Of a stretch of 64,000 bases of DNA, positions 36,996 through 48,262 are shown in pieces. Under the pieces are notes generated by a model. That model was not told the origin of the DNA. It saw nothing but the letters and a program-made list of their open reading frames with translations, and made no database searches. Origin of the DNA: Burkholderiales bacterium PBB6 (GTDB lineage: Bacteria; Pseudomonadota; Gammaproteobacteria; Burkholderiales; Burkholderiaceae_C). The number at the start of each line of letters is the position of its first letter. The first letter of the stretch is position 1. The position numbers and the translations under genes are program-made. The DNA lies in NCBI GenBank assembly GCA_002255925.1, contig NKIH01000001.1, forward strand, positions 930,001 through 994,000, in the 5' to 3' direction.

Positions 36996-37745
36996 ATGCT
37001 GTCTCACCACCTTCGCCGGCCGTCCGGCCTGCACCGCGCCTTCCTGCTGTCGCTGACGGCCGCGGCCCTGACCAGCCCGGCATGGGCTGACGAAGCCGCC
37101 ATCCGCAAGACGCTGGCCGACCGCATGCCCAGCCTGCCGAAGATCGACGAAATCAGCAAGACGCCGGTGGCTGGGCTGTATGAAGTGCGCATGGGTGCCG
37201 AGCTGCTCTACACCGACGAGACCGGCAACTTCCTGATCGACGGCTCCATCTTTGACACCAAGGCCCGCGTCAACCTGACGCAGGCGCGCGTTGAAAAGCT
37301 CACGGCGATCGACTTCGCCAACCTGCCGCTCAAGGACGCGATGGTCATGAAGCAGGGTACAGGCCTGCGCAAGATGGCGGTGTTTGCCGACCCGAACTGC
37401 GGCTACTGCAAGCGCCTCGAAAAAGACCTGCTGACCCTGAAGGATGTGACCATCTACACCTTCGTGCTGCCCATCCTCGGCGGTGACTCCGCCTTGAAGT
37501 CGCGCAACATCGTCTGCGCGAAAGAGCCGATGAAGACCTGGCGCAGCTGGATGATCGATGGCGCGGTGCCGGCCCGCTCGGCCGAGGGCTGTGACGCCAC
37601 CGCGCTGGAGCGCAACCAGGAATTCGCCCGCAAATACAAGATCAACGGCACCCCGGCCCTGGTCTTCGAAGACGGCACACGCGCCCCGGGGGCCTGGCCG
37701 GCCGACCGCATCGAGAAACAACTCGTCGCGGCCCGCAAGTCCTGA
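36996..37745 (+). CDS. dsbC: Thiol:disulfide isomerase DsbC
   Basis: This periplasmic protein corrects wrong disulfides. A signal peptide (AFLLSLTAAALTSPAWA) is followed by a dimerisation domain, then a thioredoxin domain with CGYC at 135-138 in FADPNCGYCKRLEKDL. The cis-Pro segment is INGTPALVFEDGTRAPG. AGGA five bases ahead supports ATG 36996; ATG 36990 and GTG 36969 are in frame. A second Cys pair is present in the C-terminal part (NIVCAKEP and EGCDAT). Confidence 0.93.
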   Translation: MLSHHLRRPSGLHRAFLLSLTAAALTSPAWADEAAIRKTLADRMPSLPKIDEISKTPVAGLYEVRMGAELLYTDETGNFLIDGSIFDTKARVNLTQARVEKLTAIDFANLPLKDAMVMKQGTGLRKMAVFADPNCGYCKRLEKDLLTLKDVTIYTFVLPILGGDSALKSRNIVCAKEPMKTWRSWMIDGAVPARSAEGCDATALERNQEFARKYKINGTPALVFEDGTRAPGAWPADRIEKQLVAARKS

Positions 37746-37818
37746 GCGTCCGGTTGGCGCCACGGTCTCTCGCCGCAGCCGCCCCGAACGCCGGGCGCTG
37801 AAGCGACAATGCGCGCCC

Positions 37819-38283
37819 ATGAGTGACCTACACCTGACCCCTTCGCCCCACGCGGCCGAGCCGCCACAACTGGCTCGCCGCCTGGGCCACGCCGGGTTGA
37901 TTCCGTTCGTGCTCGGCGCCCTGCTGGTCTGGCTGGTGGCGCACAACCCCGACGCACACGCCTTCGTGACGCTGGCACTGGCCGGTTACGCGGCCACCAT
38001 CGTGGCCTTCCTGGGCGGCGTGCACTGGGGCCTGGCCATGCGGGTCGATGGGCTTGGTCCGCGTTCTTTCCGCTGGGCCATGGTGCCGCCGCTGGTGGCC
38101 TGGCTGGGCGTGATCATGCCCGCCTATGCTGGCCTGGCTTTGCTCGGCGCCATGCTCATCGTCTGCTACGTGGTGGACCGCCGCCTGTACGTGGCCAACG
38201 GCCAGGCCCACTGGCTGACGCTGCGTTTCCGCCTCACGCTGGTGGCCTCGCTGGCCTGCTTTTTCGGTGCCGCCGGCACCTGA
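37819..38283 (+). CDS. DUF3429 membrane protein
   Basis: The 154-residue protein has about four membrane helices. The family-like core GYAATIVAFLGGVHWGLAM is visible, and the C-terminal helix is rich in aromatic residues. It fits DUF3429, a small integral membrane family of unknown role. A GACAAT hexamer ends 8 bases before the ATG. The M61 peptidase gene follows 23 bases later. Confidence 0.75.
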   Translation: MSDLHLTPSPHAAEPPQLARRLGHAGLIPFVLGALLVWLVAHNPDAHAFVTLALAGYAATIVAFLGGVHWGLAMRVDGLGPRSFRWAMVPPLVAWLGVIMPAYAGLALLGAMLIVCYVVDRRLYVANGQAHWLTLRFRLTLVASLACFFGAAGT

Positions 38284-38306
38284 CACTCCACAAGACACCC
38301 CCGCCC

Positions 38307-40052
38307 ATGGCTGACATCCTCTACCGCATCGAGCCCGTCGACCTGACCGGTCACCGCTACCAGGTCACGCTGACCATTCCGGCGCCGGCTGCCGACCAGA
38401 CCGTCAGCCTGCCGGTTTGGATCCCCGGCAGCTACATGGTGCGCGAGTTTGGTCGCCACCTGAGCGGCATGACGGGCCGCCAGGGGCAGACGCCTGTCGC
38501 CCTGACCCAGCTCGACAAGACCACCTGGCAAGCCGACTGCACTGGCCGCACGGCGCTGGTGCTGCAGTACCAGGTCTATGCCTTCGACAACTCGGTGCGC
38601 ACGGCCTGGCTGGACGACGAGCGGGGCTTCTTCAACCCCACCAGCCTGTGCCTGCGGGTGCATGGCCGGGAAGCCGACGTGCATGCGGTTCAGCTGGCCG
38701 GCCTGCCCACGGGCTGGGACGTGGCCACCGCCATGCCGGCCGCTGCCAAGGGCCGCAACGCCTTTGTCTCGGCCAATTACGACGAGCTGGCCGACCACCC
38801 CTTCGAGCTCGGCCGCTTCTGGCGCGGCAGCTTCGACGCCGGTGGCGTGACGCATGAGTTCGTGGTGGCCGGTGCCTGGCCGGGCTTTGACGGCGCCCGC
38901 CTGCTGGCGGACACCAAGCGCATATGCGCGGCCCAGATCAGCTTCTGGCACGGCCGCAAGAAGCCGCCGTTCCAGCGCTACGTCTTCATGCTCAACGTGG
39001 TGGAAGAGGGCTACGGCGGCCTGGAGCACCGTGCCAGCACCGCACTGATCGCCAACCGCCGCGACCTGCCGCGCCAGGGTGATCCGGCCAAGGAAGCCTC
39101 CGAGGGTTACCTCACGTTGCTGGGCCTGATCAGCCACGAGTATTTCCACACCTGGAACGTCAAGCGCCTCAAGCCCGCCGAGTTCCTGAACTACGACTAC
39201 ACCCGCGAAAACTACACCGAGCTGCTGTGGTTCTTCGAGGGCTTCACGTCTTACTACGACGACCTGTTCCTGGTGCGCGCCGGTCTGATCGACGCCCCGC
39301 GTTACCTGAAGCTGCTGACCCGCACGATCAACGGTGTGGCCGCCACGCCGGGCCGCGCGGTGCAAAGCGTGGCCGAGTCCAGTTTTGATGCCTGGGTGAA
39401 GTACTACCGCCAGGACGAAAACACGGCCAATGCCACGGTGAGCTACTACACCAAGGGCTCGCTGATTGCCTTGCTGCTGGACCTGCGGCTGCGCGCCACC
39501 GGCGAGGCCTCGCTGGATGATGTGATGCGCGGCTTGTGGGCCGCCTGCCCGGACGGCGGTGTCACCGAGGCGGCCATCCTCGCTCAGGTTGAAGCCTTGG
39601 CTGGCCCGATGCTGCGCCTGGAACTGCTGGGCTGGGTGCATGGCCGCGGTGACTTGCCGCTGAACGATGCGCTGGCCGCCAACGCCGTGAACATCGGCGC
39701 GGACAACGCGGCCTGGGCGGCGGGTCTCGGCTTGCGTCTGTCCGAAGGCCCGGTTACCGGCATCGTGGTCAAGTCGGTGCTGCAGGGCAGCGCGGCGGCT
39801 GAGGCCGGCTTGAGCGCGGGCGACGAGCTGCTGGCCGTGGAAGGCTGGCGCGTGCGTCGCTTCGAGGACGCCCGCCAGTGGGTGGCCCCTGACCAGCCCT
39901 TCGAGGTGCTGCTGAGCCGCCAGCAGAAGGTGCGCAGCGTGCGCATCACGCCGCAGGCCGAGGCGCCGCTGGCAGCCACCTGCACCTTGACACTGAACCA
40001 CGCCGCCCCGGCGCCTGCGCAAGCCCTGCGCAAGGCCTGGATCGGCACCTGA
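38307..40052 (+). CDS. M61 family glycyl aminopeptidase with PDZ domain
   Basis: The 581-residue zinc peptidase of the M61 family has its metal-binding HEYFH at 277-281 (SHEYFHTWNVKRLKP). The third ligand Glu lies in LLWFFEGFTSYYDDL. The N-terminal beta domain contains WIPGSYMVREFGRHL, typical of the family. A PDZ domain occupies roughly residues 470-550 (GIVVKSVLQGSAAAEAGLSAGDELLAV). No signal peptide is seen, so it may be cytosolic. M61 enzymes prefer N-terminal Gly or Ala; the substrate here is unknown. Confidence 0.9.
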   Translation: MADILYRIEPVDLTGHRYQVTLTIPAPAADQTVSLPVWIPGSYMVREFGRHLSGMTGRQGQTPVALTQLDKTTWQADCTGRTALVLQYQVYAFDNSVRTAWLDDERGFFNPTSLCLRVHGREADVHAVQLAGLPTGWDVATAMPAAAKGRNAFVSANYDELADHPFELGRFWRGSFDAGGVTHEFVVAGAWPGFDGARLLADTKRICAAQISFWHGRKKPPFQRYVFMLNVVEEGYGGLEHRASTALIANRRDLPRQGDPAKEASEGYLTLLGLISHEYFHTWNVKRLKPAEFLNYDYTRENYTELLWFFEGFTSYYDDLFLVRAGLIDAPRYLKLLTRTINGVAATPGRAVQSVAESSFDAWVKYYRQDENTANATVSYYTKGSLIALLLDLRLRATGEASLDDVMRGLWAACPDGGVTEAAILAQVEALAGPMLRLELLGWVHGRGDLPLNDALAANAVNIGADNAAWAAGLGLRLSEGPVTGIVVKSVLQGSAAAEAGLSAGDELLAVEGWRVRRFEDARQWVAPDQPFEVLLSRQQKVRSVRITPQAEAPLAATCTLTLNHAAPAPAQALRKAWIGT

Positions 40053-40124
40053 GGCGTGGGTGCAGCCGGTCTTCGGTGACAACGTGCTGCACCATGGCCC
40101 TGACCCGCTGAAGCAAGCGAAGAC

Positions 40125-41276
40125 GTGACCCCTTCCCGGCTGATCCCGTCGCGCCGCGTGGCCTGGTGGCTCTCGCTGCTGCTGGTGCTGCTGGCGCATG
40201 CCTGCGTCGGCCACCAGGTGCTCGACAGCCAGATCGGCGATGGCGATGCGAGCACGGTGCCCGAGGCCATCGACGTGGCCTTCGTGCGTGAGCTTGCGCC
40301 CACCACGCCGCCGGTGCTGGCCGCAGCCACACCGCCTGTGCCGGTGGCGGCTGCCGTGCAGCCGGCTTCCAGCCCGGCCAAGGCCGCGTCGTCGCCGGAT
40401 GCCGCCGCCTCAACGCTGCCCCGCCTCGCTGCCGGCGAGGCCCTGCCTGAACTCGGTGCGCCTGAGCCGGTCATCGTGCCCCCCGTGGCGCAGGCCGCCA
40501 GCACGCCGCCACCCGTCATCGTGCCGGGCCCGCTGGATGCCCCGGCGGGCCTGCCACCCGCCGCCACGGCGACGGCAGCGGTGACAGGCGCCTCGGCCCC
40601 GGTGGCGCAGGCCATGGACTGGCCGCCTTCCACCCGCCTGCGCTACAAGCTGGAAGGCAACTTCCGCGGCCCTTTGTTCGGCACAGCCCAGGTGGAGTGG
40701 CTGCGCCAGGAGGCGCATTACCAGGTGCGCCTGGGCGTGAAGGTCGACCCCGTGTTCGAGCGACGCATGCTCAGCGACGGCACCCTCACGGCAGCCGGGC
40801 TGGTGCCGCGCCGCTACGACCAGCAGACCGACATCCCTTTCCGGGGCACCCGCACCGAGACCGTCCAGTTCGACAACGACGTGGTGCGCCTGGCCAACGG
40901 ACAAAGCGTGGAGCGCCCGGCCGGCGTGCAAGACACCGCCAGCCAGTTTGTGCAGATGACCTGGCTGTTTCTCTCGCGGCCGCAGCAGCTGCAGGTGGGG
41001 CAATCGGTGGAATTTCCGCTGGCACTGCCGCGCCGCCTGGGCCGCTGGACTTACGACGTGGTGGAAAAGGTGGAACTGGCGCTGCCATTCGGCACCGTCG
41101 AGGCCTTCCATTTGAAGCCCCGATTGACCGGCAGCCGGCCGAACGAGTTGTCGGTGGAAATGTGGATCGCGCCCTCGCTGCAGTACCTGCCGGTGCGCAT
41201 CGGCATCCGCCAGGACGCTGAAACCTGGCTCGACCTGCAATTGCAGCAGCGCCCGCAGCAGGCCGCGCCCCGCTGA
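40125..41276 (+). CDS. DUF3108 protein with N-terminal membrane anchor
   Basis: The 383-residue protein starts at GTG 40125 and has one N-terminal hydrophobic helix (VAWWLSLLLVLLAHACVG). A long Ala/Pro/Val linker follows to about residue 165. The C-terminal domain begins at STRLRYKLEGNFRGPLFGTAQVEWL and resembles DUF3108. TonB-like spacing (helix, Pro-rich arm, periplasmic domain) suggests it spans the periplasm. Function unknown. It lies between the M61 peptidase and the enoyl-CoA hydratase on the same strand. Confidence 0.78.
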   Translation: MTPSRLIPSRRVAWWLSLLLVLLAHACVGHQVLDSQIGDGDASTVPEAIDVAFVRELAPTTPPVLAAATPPVPVAAAVQPASSPAKAASSPDAAASTLPRLAAGEALPELGAPEPVIVPPVAQAASTPPPVIVPGPLDAPAGLPPAATATAAVTGASAPVAQAMDWPPSTRLRYKLEGNFRGPLFGTAQVEWLRQEAHYQVRLGVKVDPVFERRMLSDGTLTAAGLVPRRYDQQTDIPFRGTRTETVQFDNDVVRLANGQSVERPAGVQDTASQFVQMTWLFLSRPQQLQVGQSVEFPLALPRRLGRWTYDVVEKVELALPFGTVEAFHLKPRLTGSRPNELSVEMWIAPSLQYLPVRIGIRQDAETWLDLQLQQRPQQAAPR

Positions 41277-41330
41277 CCCAGAATATCGACATCGCCCGCA
41301 CCCGAATCGGGCCTCACTGGAGACTTGCCA

Positions 41331-42122
41331 ATGACCTACGAATGCATCCTGACCGACGTGCGCGGCGAAGGCGCCCTGAAGACCGGCCTGATCACGCTCA
41401 ACCGGCCCAAGCAGATGAACGCGTTGAACGACCAGCTGATGGACGAGCTGGGCCAGGCGCTGCTGGCCTTTGATGCGGACGACGGCATTGGCTGCATCGT
41501 GGTCACCGGCAGCGAAAAGGCCTTTGCGGCCGGCGCCGACATCGCGGCCATGAAGGACTACGACTTCGCCCACACCTATCGCCACGAATACATCAGCCGC
41601 AACTGGGAAACCATGCGCAAGGTGCGCAAGCCCGTCATCGCGGCCGTGGCCGGTGTGGCGCTGGGCGGTGGCTGTGAAGTGGCGATGATGTGCGACATGA
41701 TCGTGGCGGCCGACAACGCCCGCTTCGGTCAGCCTGAGATCACCATCGGCGTGATTCCGGGCGCAGGTGGCACCCAGCGTCTTCCGCGCGCCATCGGCAA
41801 GGCCAAGGCCATGGACATGGTGCTGACGAACCGCTGGATCACCGCCGCCGAAGCCGACGCCTGGGGCCTGGTGTCACGCGTGGTGCCCGCCGCCACGCTG
41901 ATGGACGAAGTGATCGCCATCGCCGAGAAGATCAACGGCCTGGGCCAGCTGGCGCTGTTCGCTGCCAAGGAATCGGTGAACCGGGCGTTTGAAGGTTCGC
42001 TCAACGACGGGCTCTGGTACGAGCGTCGCCTGTTCCACGCCATGTTCGGCACGGCCGATCAGCGCGAAGGCATGGCCGCCTTCCTCGACAAGCGGCCGGC
42101 CAAGTTCAACGCCGCCGATTGA
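41331..42122 (+). CDS. Enoyl-CoA hydratase
   Basis: This crotonase-fold enzyme hydrates trans-2-enoyl-CoA in beta-oxidation. The 263-residue protein has the oxyanion-hole segments VTGSEKAFAAGADIAAM and VAGVALGGGCEVAMMCD. The catalytic glutamates occur in FGQPEITIGVIPGAGGTQRL. The length is typical for FadB1/PaaF/Ech-type stand-alone hydratases. No other fatty acid gene is adjacent, so the pathway is unclear. Confidence 0.92.
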   Translation: MTYECILTDVRGEGALKTGLITLNRPKQMNALNDQLMDELGQALLAFDADDGIGCIVVTGSEKAFAAGADIAAMKDYDFAHTYRHEYISRNWETMRKVRKPVIAAVAGVALGGGCEVAMMCDMIVAADNARFGQPEITIGVIPGAGGTQRLPRAIGKAKAMDMVLTNRWITAAEADAWGLVSRVVPAATLMDEVIAIAEKINGLGQLALFAAKESVNRAFEGSLNDGLWYERRLFHAMFGTADQREGMAAFLDKRPAKFNAAD

Positions 42123-42139
42123 GCAGGGCAGCCCTGCTC
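42121..42139. terminator. Hairpin between convergent enoyl-CoA hydratase and PNPOx-like genes
   Basis: A perfect 8-bp stem (42121-42128 with 42132-42139) with a 3-base loop overlaps the hydratase stop. No T-run follows on either strand. Confidence 0.45.
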
Positions 42140-42147
42140 GTCTCAGA

Positions 42148-42735
42148 TCAGGGTTGCAGCCAGCGCGCACCGTCTGCGCCGAGCAGGGCGCGGCGATGCC
42201 CGCTGGGCTGCAGCGACAACCAGTCGATCGACACCACCCGCGCCTCGATCACCGCGAAGTGACCTCGGTTTTCGCCGGCCGGCGGGCCTTCGTGGGCTGC
42301 GCCCGCAGCGTCGAGCGTGGAGCCCGGCGCCTGCGGGGCGAGGTAGTCATTCGCGGCACGGCTGAGCTGCATCGAGGCCCAGCGCGACGACACCGCCAGC
42401 CCACTGGCCAGCAGCGACAACTGCACCCGCAGCCGCAACTGCCAAGCCAGCTCGGGGCACCAGGCCACGATCAGGCCCTGCGGTTGCTGCTCAATCTGCC
42501 CGGCTTTCGGTGAACGTGCGTCCGTGTAGAAGCGCAGCACCTGCTGCGATGCATCGGCCTCCCGCAGGATCACGGTGCGTGCATCCGGCGCGCCGGCGTG
42601 GTCGACCGTGGCCAGCGTCACCTGCCGCCAGCCGTGGCCGCGATCACGCGCCGCCCGGGTCAGCTCGGCCCAGACGCGGCCGTGCAGCTCGTCGAGTTGC
42701 ACGGGGTCAGGGGCAGGGTGGGGCAGGGCAGACAT
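42148..42735 (-). CDS. Pyridoxamine 5'-phosphate oxidase-related FMN-binding protein
   Basis: The 195-residue protein has the flavin split-barrel fold: VTLATVDHAGAPDARTVILRE, then LRFYTDARSPKAGQIEQQPQ and an AWCPELAWQLRLRVQLSL strand. This resembles the Alr4036-type PNPOx-like family rather than PdxH, because the PdxH C-terminal dimerisation block is missing. ATG 42735 is chosen at MSALPHP. It converges on the hydratase and lies 56 bases downstream of lysS on the same strand. Confidence 0.8.
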   Translation of the reverse strand: MSALPHPAPDPVQLDELHGRVWAELTRAARDRGHGWRQVTLATVDHAGAPDARTVILREADASQQVLRFYTDARSPKAGQIEQQPQGLIVAWCPELAWQLRLRVQLSLLASGLAVSSRWASMQLSRAANDYLAPQAPGSTLDAAGAAHEGPPAGENRGHFAVIEARVVSIDWLSLQPSGHRRALLGADGARWLQP

Positions 42736-42791
42736 GAAGCTACTTTCGCGGCAAGCGTGGCCGGGCGCCACCCCGTCAAACCCGCAAGGGG

Positions 42792-44312
42792 TCAGCTTTC
42801 GCGGCGCAGGGCCGGGAACAGGATCACGTCACGGATGGCCGGCGAGTCGGTCAGCAGCATCATCAGGCGGTCAATGCCGATGCCGCAGCCGCCCGTCGGG
42901 GGCATGCCGTATTCGAGGGCGCGGATGAAGTCGGCGTCGTAATACATCGCCTCGTCGTCACCGGCTTCCTTGTTCTCGACCTGGGCCAGGAAACGTGCGG
43001 CCTGGTCTTCGGCGTCGTTCAGCTCCGAGAAGCCGTTGCCGAACTCGCGGCCGGTGATGAACAGCTCGAAGCGTTCGGTCAGTGCCGGGTTGGTGTCCGA
43101 TGCGCGAGCCAGCGGGCTCACTTCGACGGGGTAGTCGATGATGAACGTCGGCTGCCACAGCTTTTCTTCCACCACGGCTTCGAACAGGCCGAACTGCAGC
43201 TGCGCCAGCTTCCAGTGCTTCGGCGGCTCTTCGCCCAGGGCGGTGAGCTTGGCGTGCACGGCTTCTGCCGAATCGGCTTCGGCTTCGCTCAGGCCGGCGT
43301 GGGCCACCAGCGAATCACGCACCGACAGGCGGGCGAACGGCTCATCGAGGTGCACTTCACGGCCGGCGTAGCTCACGCGGGCCGAGCCCGTGGCCGAGCG
43401 CGCAGCATGGCGCAGCACGGCTTCGGTGAAGTCCATCAGGTCGTGGTGGTTCCAGTAGGCCGCGTAGAACTCCATCATCGTGAATTCCGGGTTGTGCCGG
43501 ACGCTCACGCCTTCGTTGCGGAAGTTGCGGTTGATCTCGAAAACGCGCTCGAAGCCGCCCACCACCAGTCGCTTCAGGTACAGCTCGGGCGCGATGCGCA
43601 AGAACATTTCCTGGTCGAGTGCGTTGTGGTGCGTGACAAACGGACGGGCATTTGCGCCGCCGGGAATCGGGTGCAGCATCGGCGTTTCCACTTCCAGGAA
43701 GCCGTGCTCGACCATGAAGTTGCGGATCGAGGCCACGCCCTTGCTGCGGGCGATGAAACGGGTGCGGGCCGTCTCGTCCATCATCAGGTCGACATACCGC
43801 TGGCGGTACTTCTGCTCCTGGTCGGTCATGCCGTGGAACTTGTCGGGCAGCGGGCGCAGGCTCTTGGTCAGCATGCGCACCATCGTGGCCTTGATCGACA
43901 GCTCGCCGGTCTTGGTGCGGAACAGCGTGCCTTCGCAGGCAATGATGTCGCCCAGGTCCCAGTGCTTGAACGCGGCCAGCACGTCGGGGCCGACGTTGTC
44001 CTGCGTGATGTAGAGCTGGATGCGGCCCGTGGCGTCCTGCACGGTGGCGAAGCAGGCCTTGCCCATCACGCGCTTGAGCATCATGCGGCCAGCCACGCTG
44101 ACCGTCACGGCCTTGGGCTCGAGCTCTTCGTTCGGCAGCTCACCGTAGGCGGGGTGCAGATCGGCAGCGCGGTGCTGCGGCTTGAAGTCGTTCGGGAACA
44201 CGGCCTGGCCCGCGGCCTTGGCCTGTTCGCGCATCACAGCCAGTTTTTCGCGGCGTTCGGCAATCAGCTGGTTGTCGTCGGTCGCGGCGGGTGCGGTGTG
44301 GTCTTGGCTCAT
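42792..44312 (-). CDS. lysS: Lysyl-tRNA synthetase, class II
   Basis: It charges tRNA-Lys. The 506-residue protein has an N-terminal OB-fold anticodon domain ([16 protein letters not shown]). Class II motif 1 is in [21 protein letters not shown]. Motif 2 is [30 protein letters not shown], and motif 3 is [15 protein letters not shown]. The start MSQDHTAP gives normal length. A TAAAAT on the minus strand (44428-44423) may be its -10. Confidence 0.97.
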   Translation of the reverse strand: MSQDHTAPAATDDNQLIAERREKLAVMREQAKAAGQAVFPNDFKPQHRAADLHPAYGELPNEELEPKAVTVSVAGRMMLKRVMGKACFATVQDATGRIQLYITQDNVGPDVLAAFKHWDLGDIIACEGTLFRTKTGELSIKATMVRMLTKSLRPLPDKFHGMTDQEQKYRQRYVDLMMDETARTRFIARSKGVASIRNFMVEHGFLEVETPMLHPIPGGANARPFVTHHNALDQEMFLRIAPELYLKRLVVGGFERVFEINRNFRNEGVSVRHNPEFTMMEFYAAYWNHHDLMDFTEAVLRHAARSATGSARVSYAGREVHLDEPFARLSVRDSLVAHAGLSEAEADSAEAVHAKLTALGEEPPKHWKLAQLQFGLFEAVVEEKLWQPTFIIDYPVEVSPLARASDTNPALTERFELFITGREFGNGFSELNDAEDQAARFLAQVENKEAGDDEAMYYDADFIRALEYGMPPTGGCGIGIDRLMMLLTDSPAIRDVILFPALRRES

Positions 44313-44532
44313 GGCGTTGGCTCAGGGGTGCTGGGCGGTAGTTCTTGGCGGTACGGCGCTGTGGCGGTACCAGGGTCGGGCGGCTGCGGCTGTCAGGCGC
44401 TTCCCCCCGGTGGGAACCCGCGATTTTAAGCGTCTGTGCCGGGGCAGCAGAGGGCAGAACTAAAATTGCCGTTTTGATTGCTGAGGTGCAGGCAGCCCGC
44501 GTGTGGACGGGCGGCGCGCCGCAGCCACTCTC
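44313..44532. promoter_or_regulatory. Divergent lysS / polysaccharide-locus intergenic region
   Basis: This 220-base gap is the longest in the window. It holds TAAAAT on the minus strand (44428-44423, toward lysS) and TAAAAT on the plus strand (44461-44466, toward the sugar genes). Neither has a good -35. A 9-base direct repeat TGGCGGTAC at 44346-44354 and 44362-44370 (period 16) could be a protein site. No coding frame or RNA gene was recognised. Confidence 0.4.
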
Positions 44533-46790
<2,258 letters not shown>

Positions 46791-46795
46791 GCACC

Positions 46796-47383
46796 ATGCA
46801 AGCCTGGGCCCACGACACCGCCATCGTCGACACCGGCGCACAGCTGGGTGAAGACACCAAGGTCTGGCATTTCAGCCATGTGTGTGCCGGGGCGCGTGTT
46901 GGCGATCGCTGCTCGTTCGGGCAGAACGTGTTCATTGCCAATGACGTGGTGATCGGCCACAACGTGAAGATCCAGAACAACGTGTCGGTCTACGACGCGG
47001 TGACGCTGGAAGATGATGTGTTCTGCGGCCCGAGCGTGGTGTTCACCAATGTGCACAACCCGCGTGCCGCCGTGCCCCGCAAGGCGGAGTACCGCCGCAC
47101 CACCATCCGGCGCGGTGCCACGCTGGGCGCCAATGCGACCATCGTGTGCGGCGCCACGGTGGGGGCCTGGGCCTTTGTGGGCGCGGGCGCCGTGGTCACG
47201 CGTGATGTGCCTGACTTTGCGCTGGTCACCGGTGTGCCTGCGCGCCAGACGGGCTGGATGAGCCGTCATGGCGAGAAGCTGGCGCTGCCCGTGCGGGCCG
47301 TTGACGGCGCCGAAGCTGCGTGCCCGGCCACCGGTGAGCGTTACCGCCTGGTGGCGGGCCGGCTGACGCTGCAGGCGGGCTGA
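46796..47383 (+). CDS. wbpD: UDP-3-amino sugar N-acetyltransferase WbpD
   Basis: This left-handed beta-helix transferase acetylates the 3-amino group of UDP-GlcNAc3NA. The 195-residue protein has hexapeptide repeats from [15 protein letters not shown] through [23 protein letters not shown] to [13 protein letters not shown]. It ends with [14 protein letters not shown], as in WbpD/WlbB. The [22 protein letters not shown] segment is the family signature. A minus-strand glutathione transferase gene separates it from its partner wbpE. Confidence 0.93.
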   Translation: MQAWAHDTAIVDTGAQLGEDTKVWHFSHVCAGARVGDRCSFGQNVFIANDVVIGHNVKIQNNVSVYDAVTLEDDVFCGPSVVFTNVHNPRAAVPRKAEYRRTTIRRGATLGANATIVCGATVGAWAFVGAGAVVTRDVPDFALVTGVPARQTGWMSRHGEKLALPVRAVDGAEAACPATGERYRLVAGRLTLQAG

Positions 47384-47405
47384 CAGCCGCCCGGGCTGAT
47401 TCAGC

Positions 47406-48137
47406 TCAAGCCACCCGTTCCGGCCAGCACAGGGCCAGCATGCGCTGGTGATAGGCCACCAGCGTCGGCATGGCCAGCACGCGCGTCTTCAGCGGGATGT
47501 CGAGCGGCGTGTTCAGCAAGGTGTGCAGGAAGGCAAAGCCGGTGGCGTCGATCGTCGCTGGCGCATCGCCCAGCAGAAACGGTTGATCGCCCAGACAGTC
47601 GCGCAGCGCAGACATGATCTGCTCGCTGTTGGCCGTGAGCTCTTCCGGAGATTTGCGGCCCGCGCCCTGGGCCTGCAACTGCTTCTGGATGCCTTTGCGC
47701 GCCTGGGCAAAGGCCAGCGGTGCCAACAGCTTCGGCACGCCCAGGCCCTGGAAGTAGTGCGCCATCTCGGCGCGCAGCAGCGCCTGGTTGCCGGGCGGCG
47801 TCCAGCGCCACCACACAGCCGTGAAGTAGAGATCCGTTTCCAGCATCGACTGCACGGCGCGGGCGAGGGCGCGCTGCTCAGGCGTGCGCTGCCAGTCACC
47901 GAGCGGGTCGCCGTGGCGCTCCCGCAGCGCGTTGATGATGGCGGTGGAGTCGGGCAACCGCTGGCCGTCCATGTCGAGCACTGGCAGCTTGCCCTGGGGC
48001 ATGCGCGAAGGAATGGACAGCCGGGTGGTGAACGGCAACCGGGCCAGACGCAGCCAGGTTTGCAGCTTCACGCTGAAGGGGCTGAGGTCGATGGTGTTCC
48101 AGGCGGGGCCGTAGGTGTGAACGATCAGATCGGGCAT
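47406..48137 (-). CDS. Glutathione S-transferase family protein
   Basis: The 243-residue protein has a thioredoxin-like N-terminal domain (TYGPAWNTIDLSPFSVKLQTWLRLA) with KLPVLDMDGQRLPDSTAIINAL, the GST G-site region. An all-helical C-terminal half ends WPERVA. It resembles the metaxin/failed-axon-type GSTs. It is inserted on the opposite strand between wbpD and wbpE, with no obvious role in sugar synthesis. A small hairpin (47384-47398) separates its 3' end from wbpD. Confidence 0.82.
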   Translation of the reverse strand: MPDLIVHTYGPAWNTIDLSPFSVKLQTWLRLARLPFTTRLSIPSRMPQGKLPVLDMDGQRLPDSTAIINALRERHGDPLGDWQRTPEQRALARAVQSMLETDLYFTAVWWRWTPPGNQALLRAEMAHYFQGLGVPKLLAPLAFAQARKGIQKQLQAQGAGRKSPEELTANSEQIMSALRDCLGDQPFLLGDAPATIDATGFAFLHTLLNTPLDIPLKTRVLAMPTLVAYHQRMLALCWPERVA

Positions 48138-48250
48138 GCGGGCGTCATCAAGCGGGTTCCGGGGCCAGCATCATCGCCTCAGTTTTGAGGGCCGCGGCGG
48201 CGCTTTACCGACCTGCAGCCAGCCATGCCTGCGTCCATCCCAAAGTTGGC

Positions 48251-48256
48251 GACAAT
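48251..48256 (+). promoter_or_regulatory. Possible -10 element for a leaderless wbpE transcript
   Basis: GACAAT ends 6 bases before the wbpE ATG at 48263, in the divergent GST/wbpE gap. No clear -35. It would restart transcription of the sugar genes after the reversed GST gene. Confidence 0.35.
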
Positions 48257-48262
48257 CACGGC

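Noticed and set aside
38166..40214. 682-residue minus-strand frame opposite the M61 peptidase
   Set aside because: No recognisable domain, and the plus strand has the zinc-peptidase motif and PDZ domain.
47406..48137. GST gene as a horizontally inserted fragment
   Set aside because: Length is full, codon usage looks like neighbours, and no flanking repeats were seen; only its position is odd.
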